Of a DNA stretch of 53,801 nucleotides, positions 26,103-35,065 are shown piece by piece. The notes under the pieces were generated by a model. It did no database searches, was not told the DNA's origin, and saw only the letters and a list, made by a program, of their open reading frames with translations. The stretch comes from Nonomuraea sp. MG754425. Its GTDB lineage: Bacteria; Actinomycetota; Actinomycetes; Streptosporangiales; Streptosporangiaceae. Position 1 is the first letter of the stretch; every line of letters starts with the position of its first letter. The DNA lies in the NCBI RefSeq assembly GCF_021699195.1, contig NZ_SSXE01000069.1, positions 1-53,801 on the forward strand. Reading direction: 5' to 3'. The translations under genes and the position numbers were made by a program.

Positions 26103-29100
26103 TGGCGCCCCCGTTCCCGCACCTCGGCGTGAGCTCCGCCTACTCCATGCGGTACGGCACCGCGTTCCCGCGAGCGCTGGTGAACCGGGCGGCGGAGCAC
26201 GGGATGGACATCCTCGCGCTGACCGACCGCGACGGCCTCTACGGCGCGGTCAAGCACGTCCAGGCGTGCGCGGAGGCCGGGATCGCGCCGGTGATCGGCG
26301 TGAACCTGGCGCTCGGCGCGTCCGCCCCGGCCGGCGCCCTCGTGCCCGGTGCCCCCATGCCCAGCGCCACCGTGCCCGGTGCCACCGTGCCCGGTGTCTC
26401 CGTGCCCGGCGTCTCCGTGCCCGGCGTCCGCGCGCCGCGCCCCCGGACCGGCCCGGACGCCGCAGACCGCGTCACCGTGCTGGCCCGCGGCAAGGGCTGG
26501 TCCCGCCTGTGCCGCCTGGTCACGGCCGCCCACCACGCGGGCGAGCGCGGAGCGCCCGAGGTGACCCGCGAGCTGGTCGGCGAGTGGGCCGGCGGCCCCG
26601 GCGGCGAGCACGGGTTCGGCGCCGAGGACGGGCTCGTGGTGCTGCTCGGCCCCAGGTCCGACGTCGGCCGCGCGGTGGCCGCGCGGCGCGACGAGCACGC
26701 CAGGGCGCTGCTGGAAAGGTGGCGGGCCGCGGTGCCCGGCGTGGTGATCGAGCTGGTCGACCAGTACGGCTTCCGCGACGCCACCACGGCCGTACGCATG
26801 CTCGGCCTGGCCGAGTCCGCGGGCGTGCCCGCGATCCTGACCAACGCCGTGCGCTACCTCGACCCCGCCGACCACCAGGTGGGCGACGTGCTCGACGCGG
26901 CCCGCCAGCTCGTCCCGCTGCACCCGCGCCACCTGGAGCGCACCACCTCCCACGCCTACCTCAAGAGCGGCAAGGAGATGTGGCGGGTGGCGGCCAAGGT
27001 GTGCGGCGCGGACCGGGAGCGGGTGGCCCGGCTGCTGCACACCACCAGGCGGCTGGCCGAGGCGTGCGCGATGGAGCCGCTCGACCTGCTCGCGCTCCGC
27101 AACGACCCGCCCGCCCTGCACCTGCCGGAGATCGGCCGCGACCCCGTGCCGCTGCTGCGCCACCAGGTCGAGGACGGCCTGTTCAGGCGCGGCCTCGACC
27201 GCTCCGGCGAGGCCAGGCGGCGGCTCGGCGACGAGCTGGCCATCATCGAGCGCAAACGCCTGTCCGGCTACTTCGTCGCCGTGGCCGGCATCACCGACAT
27301 GATCCGCGGCATGGGCGTCCGCTGCGCCATCCGCGGCTCCGGCGCGGGCAGCCTGGTCAACTACCTCATCGGCATCGGCGAGGTGAACCCGCTCGACCAC
27401 GGCCTGCTCATGGAGCGCTTCCTGTCCGAGGGCCGCGTCGGGCTGCCCGACATCGACGTGGACGTCGAGTCGGCCCGCCGCCTCGACTGCTACCAGGCCA
27501 TCTTCGACCGCTACGGCGAGTCCCGCGTGGCCTGCGTGTCCATGATGGAGACCTACCGGGCCCGCAGCGCCATCCGCGACGTCGCCGGGGCGATGGGCCT
27601 GCCGCCGCACGAGATCGACGCCGTCGCCAAGGCGTTCCCGCACATCAGGGCCAGGCAGATCACCGCGTCCCTGGAGGACCTGCCCGAGCTGCGCGAGAGC
27701 CGGCTCGGCGAGGCCGGGCTCGACCGGGTGTTCCGGCTGGCGGAGAAGCTCGACGGCCTGCCCAGGCACATCGCGCTGCACCCGTGCGGCGTGCTGATCG
27801 GCAACGCCGGGCTGCGCGACCGCACCCCGGTGGAGCGCAGCCTGCTGGAGTTCCCCATGTCGCAGTTCGACAAGGACGACGTGGAGGAGGCCGGGCTGCT
27901 CAAGCTCGACGTGCTGGGCGTGCGGATGCAGTCCGCCTTGGCGTACGCGCTGAGCGAGGTCAAGCGGGTGGACGACGTCGTGGTCGAACTGGACGCCCAG
28001 AGCGGCGACGGCCCCGGCGTCCAGTACGTCCCGCACGACGACCAGGACACCTACGACATGATCTGCGCCGCCCGCACCCTCGGCTGCTTCCAGATCGAGT
28101 CCCCCGGTCAGCGAGAGCTGGTGGCCAAGCTGGAGCCGCGCCGGATGCACGACCTGATCGTGGACATCTCGCTGTTCCGGCCGGGGCCGGTCAACTCCGA
28201 CATGGTCACCCCCTACCTGGAGGCCAGGCACGGGTGGCGGCGGCCGTACTACCCGCACGAGCGGCTGCGGGAGGCGCTGAAGGAGACGCACGGCGTCGTG
28301 GTCTTCCACGAGCAGGTCCTGAAGATCATCTCCGTGATGACCGGGCGCGACCTGTCGTACGCCGAGAAGCTGCGGCGCACGCTCGGCACCCCGGAGGGAC
28401 GGGCGCGGGTGCGCCGGGCGTTCGTCCCGCTGGCCGGCGCCAACGGGTTCGACGACGCGGCGGTCGAGCGGGCCTGGCAGGTGCTGGACGCGTTCGGCTC
28501 GTTCGGGTTCTGCAAGGCGCACGCGGCGGCGTTCGCGCTGCCCACGTACCAGTCGGCCTGGCTCAAGCGGCACCACGCGGCGGCGTTCTTCGCCGGGGTG
28601 CTCACGCACGAGCCCGGCATGTACCCGCCGCGGGTCATCATCGACGAGGCCAGGCAGTGCGGGGTGCGGATCCTGCCGCTGGACGTCAACAAGTCGGGCA
28701 AGGACTGGCAGGTGGAGCGGCTGGGCCCGCGCGTCCAGGTCCGCGTGCGGCCCGCCGAGCTGGGCGACGCGCGGCGGCGGGTCAGGGACTTCCGGATCGG
28801 GGACATCGGCAAGGGGTACGCGTTGCGGGTGCCGTTCTCGGCGATCAAGGGGGTGAGCGAGGCCGAGGTCGAGCGCATGGTGGCCGGGCAGCCGTACACG
28901 TCGCTGGCCGACTTCTGGGACCGCGCCCGGCCCTCGCGGCCCACGATCGAGCGGATCGTCCAGGTCGGCGGCCTCGACGCGCTGCACGACCTGCACCCGG
29001 GCGGGCGCCGCCGCTGGCGGCCGGGCGAGCTGACCAGGCGCGACCTGATCGCCCAGGTCGGCGTGCTCGACCGGGCCTCGGCGATCGGCGTGCGGGCGGG

Positions 29101-29833
29101 CCCGCGCAAGTCCCGGCGCTACAGCTCCCACCTCGACCTGTCGTCGCAACCCGCGCGCGCGGCTCCCGCGGCGGTGCAGCTCCCGCTGGGGTTCGGCGAG
29201 CGGCTGCCGCCGGGGGAGCTGCCCGAGATGACGGAGACCGAGATGGTCGAGGCCGAGCTGGAGATCCTCGGCATCGACGTCAGCCGGCACGTCATCAGCT
29301 TCCACGACGAACTGCTCGACGAACTCGGGGTGGTACGTTCCCGGGACCTGCTCGCCCGGCGCAACGGGGCGGAGATCCTGGTCGCCGGGGTGAAGGTGGC
29401 CACCCAGACCCCGGCCGTGCGCTCGGGCCAGCGGGTCATCTTCACCACCCTCGACGACTCGACGGGGCCGATCGACCTGACGTTCTTCGAGTCGGTGCAG
29501 GGGCGGTGCGCGTCGACCGTGTTCGGCTCGTGGCTCGTGCTGGCCAGGGGGGTGGTCCGGCGCACGGGGGAGCGGGCGGTGTCGATGCGGGCGCTCGACT
29601 GCTGGAACCTGGCCGACCTCGACGCGCTCTGGCGCTCCCGGGGCATCGAGGCGGTCCGGGCCGTCATCGACCGGACGCCGGAGGAGCCGGCGGGGGTCGG
29701 CGGGCGCACGATCGAATACCCCAACGGATACCGCCTGTCGCCCTACGCCGACCTCCCCCCGGCCGTCACGGCCGCCCCGCCCCGGCGGCTCTGGCACGCC
29801 AGCCAGGGCAGCTCGGGGCCGACGGCGGCCTGA
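26102..29833 (+). CDS. dnaE2: Error-prone DNA polymerase DnaE2 (ImuC)
   Basis: This is the SOS translesion C-family polymerase. The 1243-aa protein has an N-terminal PHP domain (HLGVSSAYSMRYG, then LALTDRDGLYGAVKH), the polymerase core with GSGAGSLVNYL near residue 413 and the catalytic acidic motif PDIDVDVES near residue 450, the thumb/finger regions with FGFCKAHAAAFA, and an OB fold (about 1090-1160). It is about 100 residues longer than most DnaE2 proteins, partly through a VPG-repeat insert (residues 81-110). The PHP metal-site His is replaced, as usual in DnaE2. An in-frame GTG at 26093 is a possible alternative start. imuA'/imuB partners are not nearby. Confidence 0.95.
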   Translation: MAPPFPHLGVSSAYSMRYGTAFPRALVNRAAEHGMDILALTDRDGLYGAVKHVQACAEAGIAPVIGVNLALGASAPAGALVPGAPMPSATVPGATVPGVSVPGVSVPGVRAPRPRTGPDAADRVTVLARGKGWSRLCRLVTAAHHAGERGAPEVTRELVGEWAGGPGGEHGFGAEDGLVVLLGPRSDVGRAVAARRDEHARALLERWRAAVPGVVIELVDQYGFRDATTAVRMLGLAESAGVPAILTNAVRYLDPADHQVGDVLDAARQLVPLHPRHLERTTSHAYLKSGKEMWRVAAKVCGADRERVARLLHTTRRLAEACAMEPLDLLALRNDPPALHLPEIGRDPVPLLRHQVEDGLFRRGLDRSGEARRRLGDELAIIERKRLSGYFVAVAGITDMIRGMGVRCAIRGSGAGSLVNYLIGIGEVNPLDHGLLMERFLSEGRVGLPDIDVDVESARRLDCYQAIFDRYGESRVACVSMMETYRARSAIRDVAGAMGLPPHEIDAVAKAFPHIRARQITASLEDLPELRESRLGEAGLDRVFRLAEKLDGLPRHIALHPCGVLIGNAGLRDRTPVERSLLEFPMSQFDKDDVEEAGLLKLDVLGVRMQSALAYALSEVKRVDDVVVELDAQSGDGPGVQYVPHDDQDTYDMICAARTLGCFQIESPGQRELVAKLEPRRMHDLIVDISLFRPGPVNSDMVTPYLEARHGWRRPYYPHERLREALKETHGVVVFHEQVLKIISVMTGRDLSYAEKLRRTLGTPEGRARVRRAFVPLAGANGFDDAAVERAWQVLDAFGSFGFCKAHAAAFALPTYQSAWLKRHHAAAFFAGVLTHEPGMYPPRVIIDEARQCGVRILPLDVNKSGKDWQVERLGPRVQVRVRPAELGDARRRVRDFRIGDIGKGYALRVPFSAIKGVSEAEVERMVAGQPYTSLADFWDRARPSRPTIERIVQVGGLDALHDLHPGGRRRWRPGELTRRDLIAQVGVLDRASAIGVRAGPRKSRRYSSHLDLSSQPARAAPAAVQLPLGFGERLPPGELPEMTETEMVEAELEILGIDVSRHVISFHDELLDELGVVRSRDLLARRNGAEILVAGVKVATQTPAVRSGQRVIFTTLDDSTGPIDLTFFESVQGRCASTVFGSWLVLARGVVRRTGERAVSMRALDCWNLADLDALWRSRGIEAVRAVIDRTPEEPAGVGGRTIEYPNGYRLSPYADLPPAVTAAPPRRLWHASQGSSGPTAA
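26341..26430 (+). repeat. 15-bp minisatellite inside dnaE2
   Basis: Six tandem 15-bp units of consensus CGTGCCCGGYGYCWC encode VPG-[AV]-[PTS] pentapeptides (residues 81-110). Copy 2 is the most diverged (ATG CCC AGC). The array sits between PHP strands, between GVNLAL and RVTVLARG, where other DnaE2 proteins have a short loop. Confidence 0.9.
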
Positions 29834-29844
29834 CGGGCCGGCCG

Positions 29845-30540
29845 CTAGCTGGTGCGCCCCATCGCCGTGGGCCCCGGGGCCGACGGCGACGAGAACGCGG
29901 GCACCGCGCCCGGCTCGGCGGCGTGGCCCGAGCGGGCCGCCCGCTGCAGCCGGGTCAGCTCGCGCACGGTCGCCGCGCACAGCAGGGCGGCCACGACGGC
30001 GCAGGCCAGCTCCGGCACCCCCACCCCCGTCAGGCCGCCCTCGGTGGAGTCGAGCGGCAGCCGGATCGTGACCAGCGCGAGCATGCCCAGCCAGGCCACC
30101 CACCAGGCGGTGAGCAGGGCCAGCCACCGGCCGCGCTTCCCGGCCGGCGGGCGGGCGCCGCGCCACACCTGGTCGACCAGCACCGCGGGCGCGACCAGGT
30201 TGAGGCCGGGCACCAGCCAGGCCACCGCCACCGGGGACGTCGCGGACGAGCGGTCGTTGGCCTGCCTGGCGCGTACGAGCCAGGTCACGTAGGCCGCCGC
30301 GGCGGCGATCGTGGTACCCGTCACCAGCATCATCAGCACCGCGAACGTCGTCACCGCGCCCACCACGGCCTCGGCGTCGGCCCCCTGGGGACGGCCGCCG
30401 AACGCGGCCAGCTCGGCGGCGAGCCGCCGCCCGCGCGACAGCTCGAAGCGCACCAGGGCGCCGATGGACAGGACCTGGGCGGTGAGGGTCACGTAGACGG
30501 CACAAGCGGCTCTGGCGGGCGATGCCTGGGTGTAGCGCAC
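29845..30540 (-). CDS. DUF4328 membrane protein
   Basis: The 231-aa protein has about five membrane helices. The DUF4328 signature is present: AAYVTWLVRARQANDR followed by VAWLVPGLNLVAPAVLVDQV. The C terminus is a Pro/Ser-rich cytoplasmic tail. The GTG at 30540 is preferred because GGGGGGAG lies six bases upstream; an ATG at 30561 lacks any site. Function unknown. It is convergent with dnaE2 (11 nt between stops). Confidence 0.8.
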   Translation of the reverse strand: MRYTQASPARAACAVYVTLTAQVLSIGALVRFELSRGRRLAAELAAFGGRPQGADAEAVVGAVTTFAVLMMLVTGTTIAAAAAYVTWLVRARQANDRSSATSPVAVAWLVPGLNLVAPAVLVDQVWRGARPPAGKRGRWLALLTAWWVAWLGMLALVTIRLPLDSTEGGLTGVGVPELACAVVAALLCAATVRELTRLQRAARSGHAAEPGAVPAFSSPSAPGPTAMGRTS

Positions 30541-30607
30541 GTTGTTCTCCCCCCGGGCCATGCGCTGAGGTTCTGATTCACTTGTATCCCGCGAGCCCCG
30601 CTGTTAA

Positions 30608-31255
30608 TCAGCTCACCACGCCGGATTCCCAGGCCCAAGCAGCGATTTCGACCCGGTTGCGGACGCCGAGCTTGCCCATGATGCTGCCCAGGTGCGTCTT
30701 CACCGTGGACAGCGACACGAACAGCTCGCCGGCCACCTCCTGGTTCGTCCGTCCCTTGGCCACCAGCCGAACGACGTCCAGCTCGCGTTCGGTCAGCGGG
30801 TCGTTCGCGGGCAGGGCGGCCCGGCGGGGCTGGGCCAGGTGCCGCAGCAGCCGCACGGTGATCGACGGCGACACCAGCGCGTCGCCCGCCGCGGCGGCCC
30901 TGACCGCCTCGATGAGCAGGGTGGGCCCGCTGTCCTTGAGCAGGAAGCCGGTCGCGCCGGAGCGCAGCGCGCCGTACACGTACTCGTCCAGGTCGAAGGT
31001 GGTGACGATGACCACCCGCAGTGGGTTCTCCACGCCGGGGCCCGCCAGCGCGCGGGTCACCTCCAGCCCGTCCAGCTTGGGCATCCTGATGTCGAGCAGG
31101 CACACGTCGGGCCGCAGCCGCCTGGCCTCCGCCACGGCCGCGGCCCCGTCCGCGACCGCGGTCACGACCTCCATGTCCGGTTGTGCGTCCAGGATCATCT
31201 GGAATCCGGTACGCACCAGTTGCTGATCGTCGGCGATGAGAACCCGAATAGTCAC
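30608..31255 (-). CDS. NarL/LuxR-type response regulator (no adjacent kinase)
   Basis: The 215-aa protein has a receiver domain with acidic pair IADDQQ, phospho-acceptor Asp in CLLDIRMPKLDG, switch Thr in VTTF and Lys in FLLKDSG. The C-terminal LuxR HTH reads LTERELDVVRLVAKGRTNQE, then LSTVKTHLGSIMGKL. It binds DNA once phosphorylated by a HisKA_3-type kinase, none of which is in the window. GTG 31255 lies six bases after TAGAGT (leaderless). It is divergent from a MacB-like ABC exporter, a likely target. Confidence 0.92.
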   Translation of the reverse strand: MTIRVLIADDQQLVRTGFQMILDAQPDMEVVTAVADGAAAVAEARRLRPDVCLLDIRMPKLDGLEVTRALAGPGVENPLRVVIVTTFDLDEYVYGALRSGATGFLLKDSGPTLLIEAVRAAAAGDALVSPSITVRLLRHLAQPRRAALPANDPLTERELDVVRLVAKGRTNQEVAGELFVSLSTVKTHLGSIMGKLGVRNRVEIAAWAWESGVVS

Positions 31256-31261
31256 GGCCCA

Positions 31262-31267
31262 ACTCTA
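31262..31267 (-). promoter_or_regulatory. Leaderless -10 box of the response regulator
   Basis: Minus-strand TAGAGT, six bases, then GTG at 31255; no Shine-Dalgarno. Confidence 0.5.
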
Positions 31268-31278
31268 GGATCAGCCGT

Positions 31279-31309
31279 TCGGCCGAGGCGGATATGGTCG
31301 CTCGGCCGA
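31279..31309. promoter_or_regulatory. Paired TCGGCCGA palindromes between regulator and ABC exporter
   Basis: The 8-bp palindrome TCGGCCGA occurs at 31279-31286 and 31302-31309, 23 bp apart, about two helical turns. The pair sits in the 90-bp divergent region and is a candidate binding site for the response regulator. Confidence 0.35.
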
Positions 31310-31345
31310 TCCTGCGCAGCCGCCTCCGGCGGGAGCCTGGACGGC

Positions 31346-32023
31346 ATGAACGACGTGCTTGTTGGACGAGCCCTGACCAAGCGGTTCGGGCAGACGGTCG
31401 CCCTCGGCGGCGTGGACATCACGGTACGGGCCGGCGAAGCCGTGGCGATCATGGGCCCCAGCGGCTCCGGCAAGTCGACGCTGCTCCACTGCCTGGCCGG
31501 CATCATGAAGCCGGACGGAGGCGAGGTGCACCTGCTCGGCCGGCGCATCGACGCGATGGGCGAGCGCGGGCGCAGCCAGTTGCGCCGCACCCGCTTCGGC
31601 TTCGTCTTCCAGTTCGGCCAGCTCCTGCCCGAGCTGCCCGCCGAGGAGAACGTGGCGCTGCCGCTCATGCTGGGCGGCGTGCCGCGGGTCCAGGCCGTGC
31701 GGCAGGCCCGCGAGTGGTTCGGCCCGCTCGGCCTGCGCTCGATGGAGACCAGGCGGCCGGGGGAGCTGTCCGGCGGCCAGGCGCAGCGGGTGGCCATCGC
31801 CAGGGCGCTGGTCACCAGGCCGGCCGTGGTCTTCGCCGACGAGCCCACGGGGGCGCTCGACCAGCAGACCGGCCAGGAGACGATGCGGCTGCTGGTGGAG
31901 TCCACCAAGCACAACGACGCCAGCCTGATCGTCGTCACCCACGATCCGAACGTGGCCGCCTGGTGCGACCGCACGGTGGAGGTCCGCGACGGCCGGCTCC
32001 TGGAGAGCGGGGCACTGGCGTGA
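31346..32023 (+). CDS. ABC exporter ATP-binding protein (MacB/LolD type)
   Basis: The 225-aa protein has Walker A GPSGSGKST (37-45), signature LSGGQAQRVAIARAL and Walker B VVFADEPTGALD, the DEPTGALD ending being typical of MacB/LolD/BceA-type ATPases. It drives the next-encoded FtsX-like permease, by mechanotransmission in this family. ATG at 31346 has GGGAG 11 nt upstream. Its stop overlaps the permease start by 4 nt. Confidence 0.92.
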   Translation: MNDVLVGRALTKRFGQTVALGGVDITVRAGEAVAIMGPSGSGKSTLLHCLAGIMKPDGGEVHLLGRRIDAMGERGRSQLRRTRFGFVFQFGQLLPELPAEENVALPLMLGGVPRVQAVRQAREWFGPLGLRSMETRRPGELSGGQAQRVAIARALVTRPAVVFADEPTGALDQQTGQETMRLLVESTKHNDASLIVVTHDPNVAAWCDRTVEVRDGRLLESGALA

Positions 32024-33960
32024 ACCTGGAACTGACCTGGCGGCTGCTGCGCGGCGGCGGGCGCGGGGGCCTGCTCGGCACCTGGCTCACGCTGGGGGCG
32101 GTCGCGGTGGCCACGGCGCTGCTGCTGTTCGCCGTGGCCGCGAACTCCGCCTTCCAGGCCAGGACCGAACGCGGCGCCTGGCGCAACCCGGTCCCGGCCG
32201 CGTCCGGCGCGGTGGCCGTCGAAGCATCGCGCTTCGACTTCGTCCGCGACCGTGCCATCACCGTCGTGGATCTGGCCGCGCTGCCCGGCAGGGCCCCGGC
32301 CCCGCCGCCCGGCCTGCCCCGCTTCCCCGCGCCCGGCGAGGTGTGGTTGTCGCCGGCGCTGGCCGGGCTGGCCCGCGACCTGCCCGCCGCGGAACTGGCC
32401 GGGCGCTACCCCGATCCGGAGGGCGTGCTCGGCGACGCGGCGCTCGTCCACCCGGGCGAGCTGGTCGCGGTCGTCGGCCACGAGCCGGACGCGCCCGCGC
32501 TGACCGCCGGGCGCACGGACGACTGGGTCGTCGCCCGGCCGCCGGTCAAGGTCGCGAGCCTGGCCGGGCAGCCCGGCGAGGACGCGCAGGCGTACCAGGT
32601 GCTCTCGCTCATCGCGAGCGTGCTCATGGTGGTGCCGCTGCTGGTGTTCGGGGGCGCGGCGGCGCGGCTCACGGTGGCCAGGCGCGATCGGCGGCTGGCC
32701 GCGCTGCGGCTGGTCGGCGCCACGCCCGGCCAGATCGTCGCGATGACCGTGGCGGAGGCGGTGATCGTCGCGCTGGCCGGCGCGCTCGCGGGGGCCGTCG
32801 TCTTCGCCCTGGCCGTGCCGCTGCTGGCCGGGATCGAGATGCAGGGCGGGCCGTGGTTCACCGCCGACCTGTTCCCGGGCCCGCTCGTCCTGGCCGGGGG
32901 GCTGGTCGCGGTGCCGCTGCTGGTCGGGCTGTCGGCGGTGGCCGGGCTGCGGCGGGTCGTGGTGAGCCCGCTCGGCGTGGCCAAGCGCGAGACGCCGCCC
33001 GCCATGCGGTTCGTCCGGGTGCTCGCCCTGCTGGCGGTGCTGGCCGCGTTCCCGCTGCTGACCAGGGGCACCAGTGTCGCGGTCATCGTGGTGGCGCTGG
33101 CCCTGGCGTTCCTGTGCGTCAACCTGGCCGGGCCGTGGGTGGTCGGCATGATCGGCCGGATCACGGCGGCGGGCGCCCGCGGCCCCGCCCGGCTGCTCGC
33201 CGGCCGCCGGCTCGTGGACGACCCGCGCGCGGCCTGGCGCACGGTGAGCGGTGTGGCGCTGACCGGTTTCGTGGCGGGCTTCCTCGGCCTGCTCAGCCCG
33301 TCGGCGCTGGACGGCGACGCGGCCGGGCCGCTTCAGCTCCGCGTCACCGCGCCCGCTGGGCAGGCGGAGCGGACGGCGGAGCTGGCCCGCACCCGGCTGC
33401 GGGACGCGGGGGTGCCGGCCACGGTGCGGCCCGTCAAGGACGTCGTCGTCGCCGCCCTGGGCAGCTCCGCCGACCCGGCCGCGCTCGATCGTGCCCGCAC
33501 CGCGCTGGCCGGGATCGTGCCCGGCCGCACGCCCACCACCGGCCACGACGACCGGCGCTTCGGCACCCAGATCCTGGCCGACGTGCGCGTGGGCACGATC
33601 GTGGTGCTGTCGGTGTCGTTCCTGGTGGCCATCGCCAGCGCGGGGATCACGGCCACGTCGTCGGTGCTGGACCGGCGGCAGACGTACGGGCTGCTGCGCC
33701 TGGCCGGCACCCCGCTGGAGGTGCTCGACCGGGCCCGCCGGGCCGAGACGCTCATCCCGCTGACCGTGATGGGCGGCGGGGCGATCCTGACCGGCGCGTT
33801 CTGCGCGGTGCCGTTCATGATCGGCGGCGTGAGCCTGGTGGGGGTGCTGACGCTGGCGGGCTGCGTCGTGGCCGGCTTCGCCGGGGTGATCGGGGCGGGC
33901 GCGCTCAGCCGCCCGCTCCTGCGCTCGGTCACCACCGACCCGGCGCCCCGCCCCGACTAG
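32020..33960 (+). CDS. FtsX-like ABC permease
   Basis: The 646-aa protein has a first membrane helix (about 22-43), an extracytoplasmic region of about 150 residues, an FtsX-domain helix bundle (about 190-320) containing ARRDRRLAALRLVGATPGQI, further helices (about 330-430), a second extracytoplasmic segment and a C-terminal FtsX domain with DRRQTYGLLRLAGTP. Two FtsX domains in one chain are typical of actinobacterial peptide- or antibiotic-resistance exporters. GTG start overlaps the ATPase stop (GTGA). Confidence 0.9.
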   Translation: MNLELTWRLLRGGGRGGLLGTWLTLGAVAVATALLLFAVAANSAFQARTERGAWRNPVPAASGAVAVEASRFDFVRDRAITVVDLAALPGRAPAPPPGLPRFPAPGEVWLSPALAGLARDLPAAELAGRYPDPEGVLGDAALVHPGELVAVVGHEPDAPALTAGRTDDWVVARPPVKVASLAGQPGEDAQAYQVLSLIASVLMVVPLLVFGGAAARLTVARRDRRLAALRLVGATPGQIVAMTVAEAVIVALAGALAGAVVFALAVPLLAGIEMQGGPWFTADLFPGPLVLAGGLVAVPLLVGLSAVAGLRRVVVSPLGVAKRETPPAMRFVRVLALLAVLAAFPLLTRGTSVAVIVVALALAFLCVNLAGPWVVGMIGRITAAGARGPARLLAGRRLVDDPRAAWRTVSGVALTGFVAGFLGLLSPSALDGDAAGPLQLRVTAPAGQAERTAELARTRLRDAGVPATVRPVKDVVVAALGSSADPAALDRARTALAGIVPGRTPTTGHDDRRFGTQILADVRVGTIVVLSVSFLVAIASAGITATSSVLDRRQTYGLLRLAGTPLEVLDRARRAETLIPLTVMGGGAILTGAFCAVPFMIGGVSLVGVLTLAGCVVAGFAGVIGAGALSRPLLRSVTTDPAPRPD

Positions 33961-33981
33961 CCGTACCGGCGGCCATGGGAG

Positions 33982-34983
33982 TCAGTCCAGCACGAGGTCG
34001 CGGACGAGCTTGAGCGACGGCTCGTCCCGCACCCCCATGACGAGCAGGCTGGTGACCGGGCTGCGGTGCCACAGTTCCAGCCGCTCCTTGATCCGGCCGG
34101 GCGGGCCGACGAGCGAGATGCCGTCGGCCAGCTCGTCGGGGATGGCCCGGAACGCCTCGTCCTTGCGCCCGGCCAGGTAGAGCGACTGGATGTGCGCGGC
34201 GGCCTCGGCGTAGCCCATCCGGCCGATGATGTCGGCGTGGAAGTTGCGCTGCCTGGCGCCCATGCCGCCGATGTAGAGCGTCAGCATCGTCTTGACGACG
34301 TCGAGCGCCGCCCGCACGTCGTCGGAGATCAGCACCATCACCATGGCGGCCACGTCGAAGCCCGGTTCGGCGTTCGACAGCGCGTCGCCGTACATCTCCT
34401 CGATCTTCTCGGGGAAGGCGAACAGCGGCAGCCACCCCTGCGCCACCTCGGCGGCCAGCGCCACGTTCTTCGGCCCCTCGGCCCCGAGGTAGAGGGGGAT
34501 GTCGGGTCTGAGCGGGTGGGTGATGGACCGCAGCGGCTTGCCCAGCCCGCCCGGCAGGGGCAGCGGGTAGTGCTCGCCGTCGCTGGTCACCGGCTCCTCG
34601 CGGCGCCACACCTTGCGCATGATCTCGACGTACTCGCGGGTCCTGGCCAGCGGCCTGGCGAACGGCTGGCCGTACCAGCCCTCCACCACCTGCGGGCCCG
34701 AGGCGCCCACGCCCAGCAGCAGCCGGCCGCCGGTGAGGGCGTCGAGCGTCATGGCGGTCATCGCCGTGGTGACCGGCGGCCTGGCCGAGAGCTGGGCGAT
34801 CGAGGTGCCCAGCTTGATGCGGGACGTGCGCGCGCCGTACCAGGCCAGCGGCGTGAAGACGTCGCTGCCGTACGCCTCGGCGGTCCACACCGAGTCGTAG
34901 CCGAGCCGCTCGGCCGCCTGCACCGATTCGGTCGCGTCGTCGGGATTGCGCTGCCAGTAGCCGAGGTTCAGGCCGAGCTTCAT
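33982..34983 (-). CDS. LLM-class F420-dependent oxidoreductase
   Basis: The 333-aa protein is a luciferase-like TIM barrel. It opens with MKLGLNLGYWQ, has AAERLGYDSVWTAEAYGSDVFTP-type cofactor-pocket sequence, TSIAQLSARPPVTTAM and LTGGRLLLGVGASGPQVVEG, as in F420-dependent mycobacterial and streptomycete enzymes. It reduces or oxidises an unknown small substrate with F420 (FMN less likely). GGAGGTGTCAC precedes the ATG. It is divergent from the sulfatase gene. Confidence 0.9.
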   Translation of the reverse strand: MKLGLNLGYWQRNPDDATESVQAAERLGYDSVWTAEAYGSDVFTPLAWYGARTSRIKLGTSIAQLSARPPVTTAMTAMTLDALTGGRLLLGVGASGPQVVEGWYGQPFARPLARTREYVEIMRKVWRREEPVTSDGEHYPLPLPGGLGKPLRSITHPLRPDIPLYLGAEGPKNVALAAEVAQGWLPLFAFPEKIEEMYGDALSNAEPGFDVAAMVMVLISDDVRAALDVVKTMLTLYIGGMGARQRNFHADIIGRMGYAEAAAHIQSLYLAGRKDEAFRAIPDELADGISLVGPPGRIKERLELWHRSPVTSLLVMGVRDEPSLKLVRDLVLD

Positions 34984-35065
34984 GTGACACCTCCGGAATT
35001 AAGTTCTATTACCGCCGGGGATGTCCCAAGTGTCAATGGAGGATCTTCCGGGGTAGTCACACTCT

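Noticed and set aside
26341..26430. CRISPR-like array
   Set aside because: Head-to-tail 15-bp units with no unique spacers, inside a coding frame.
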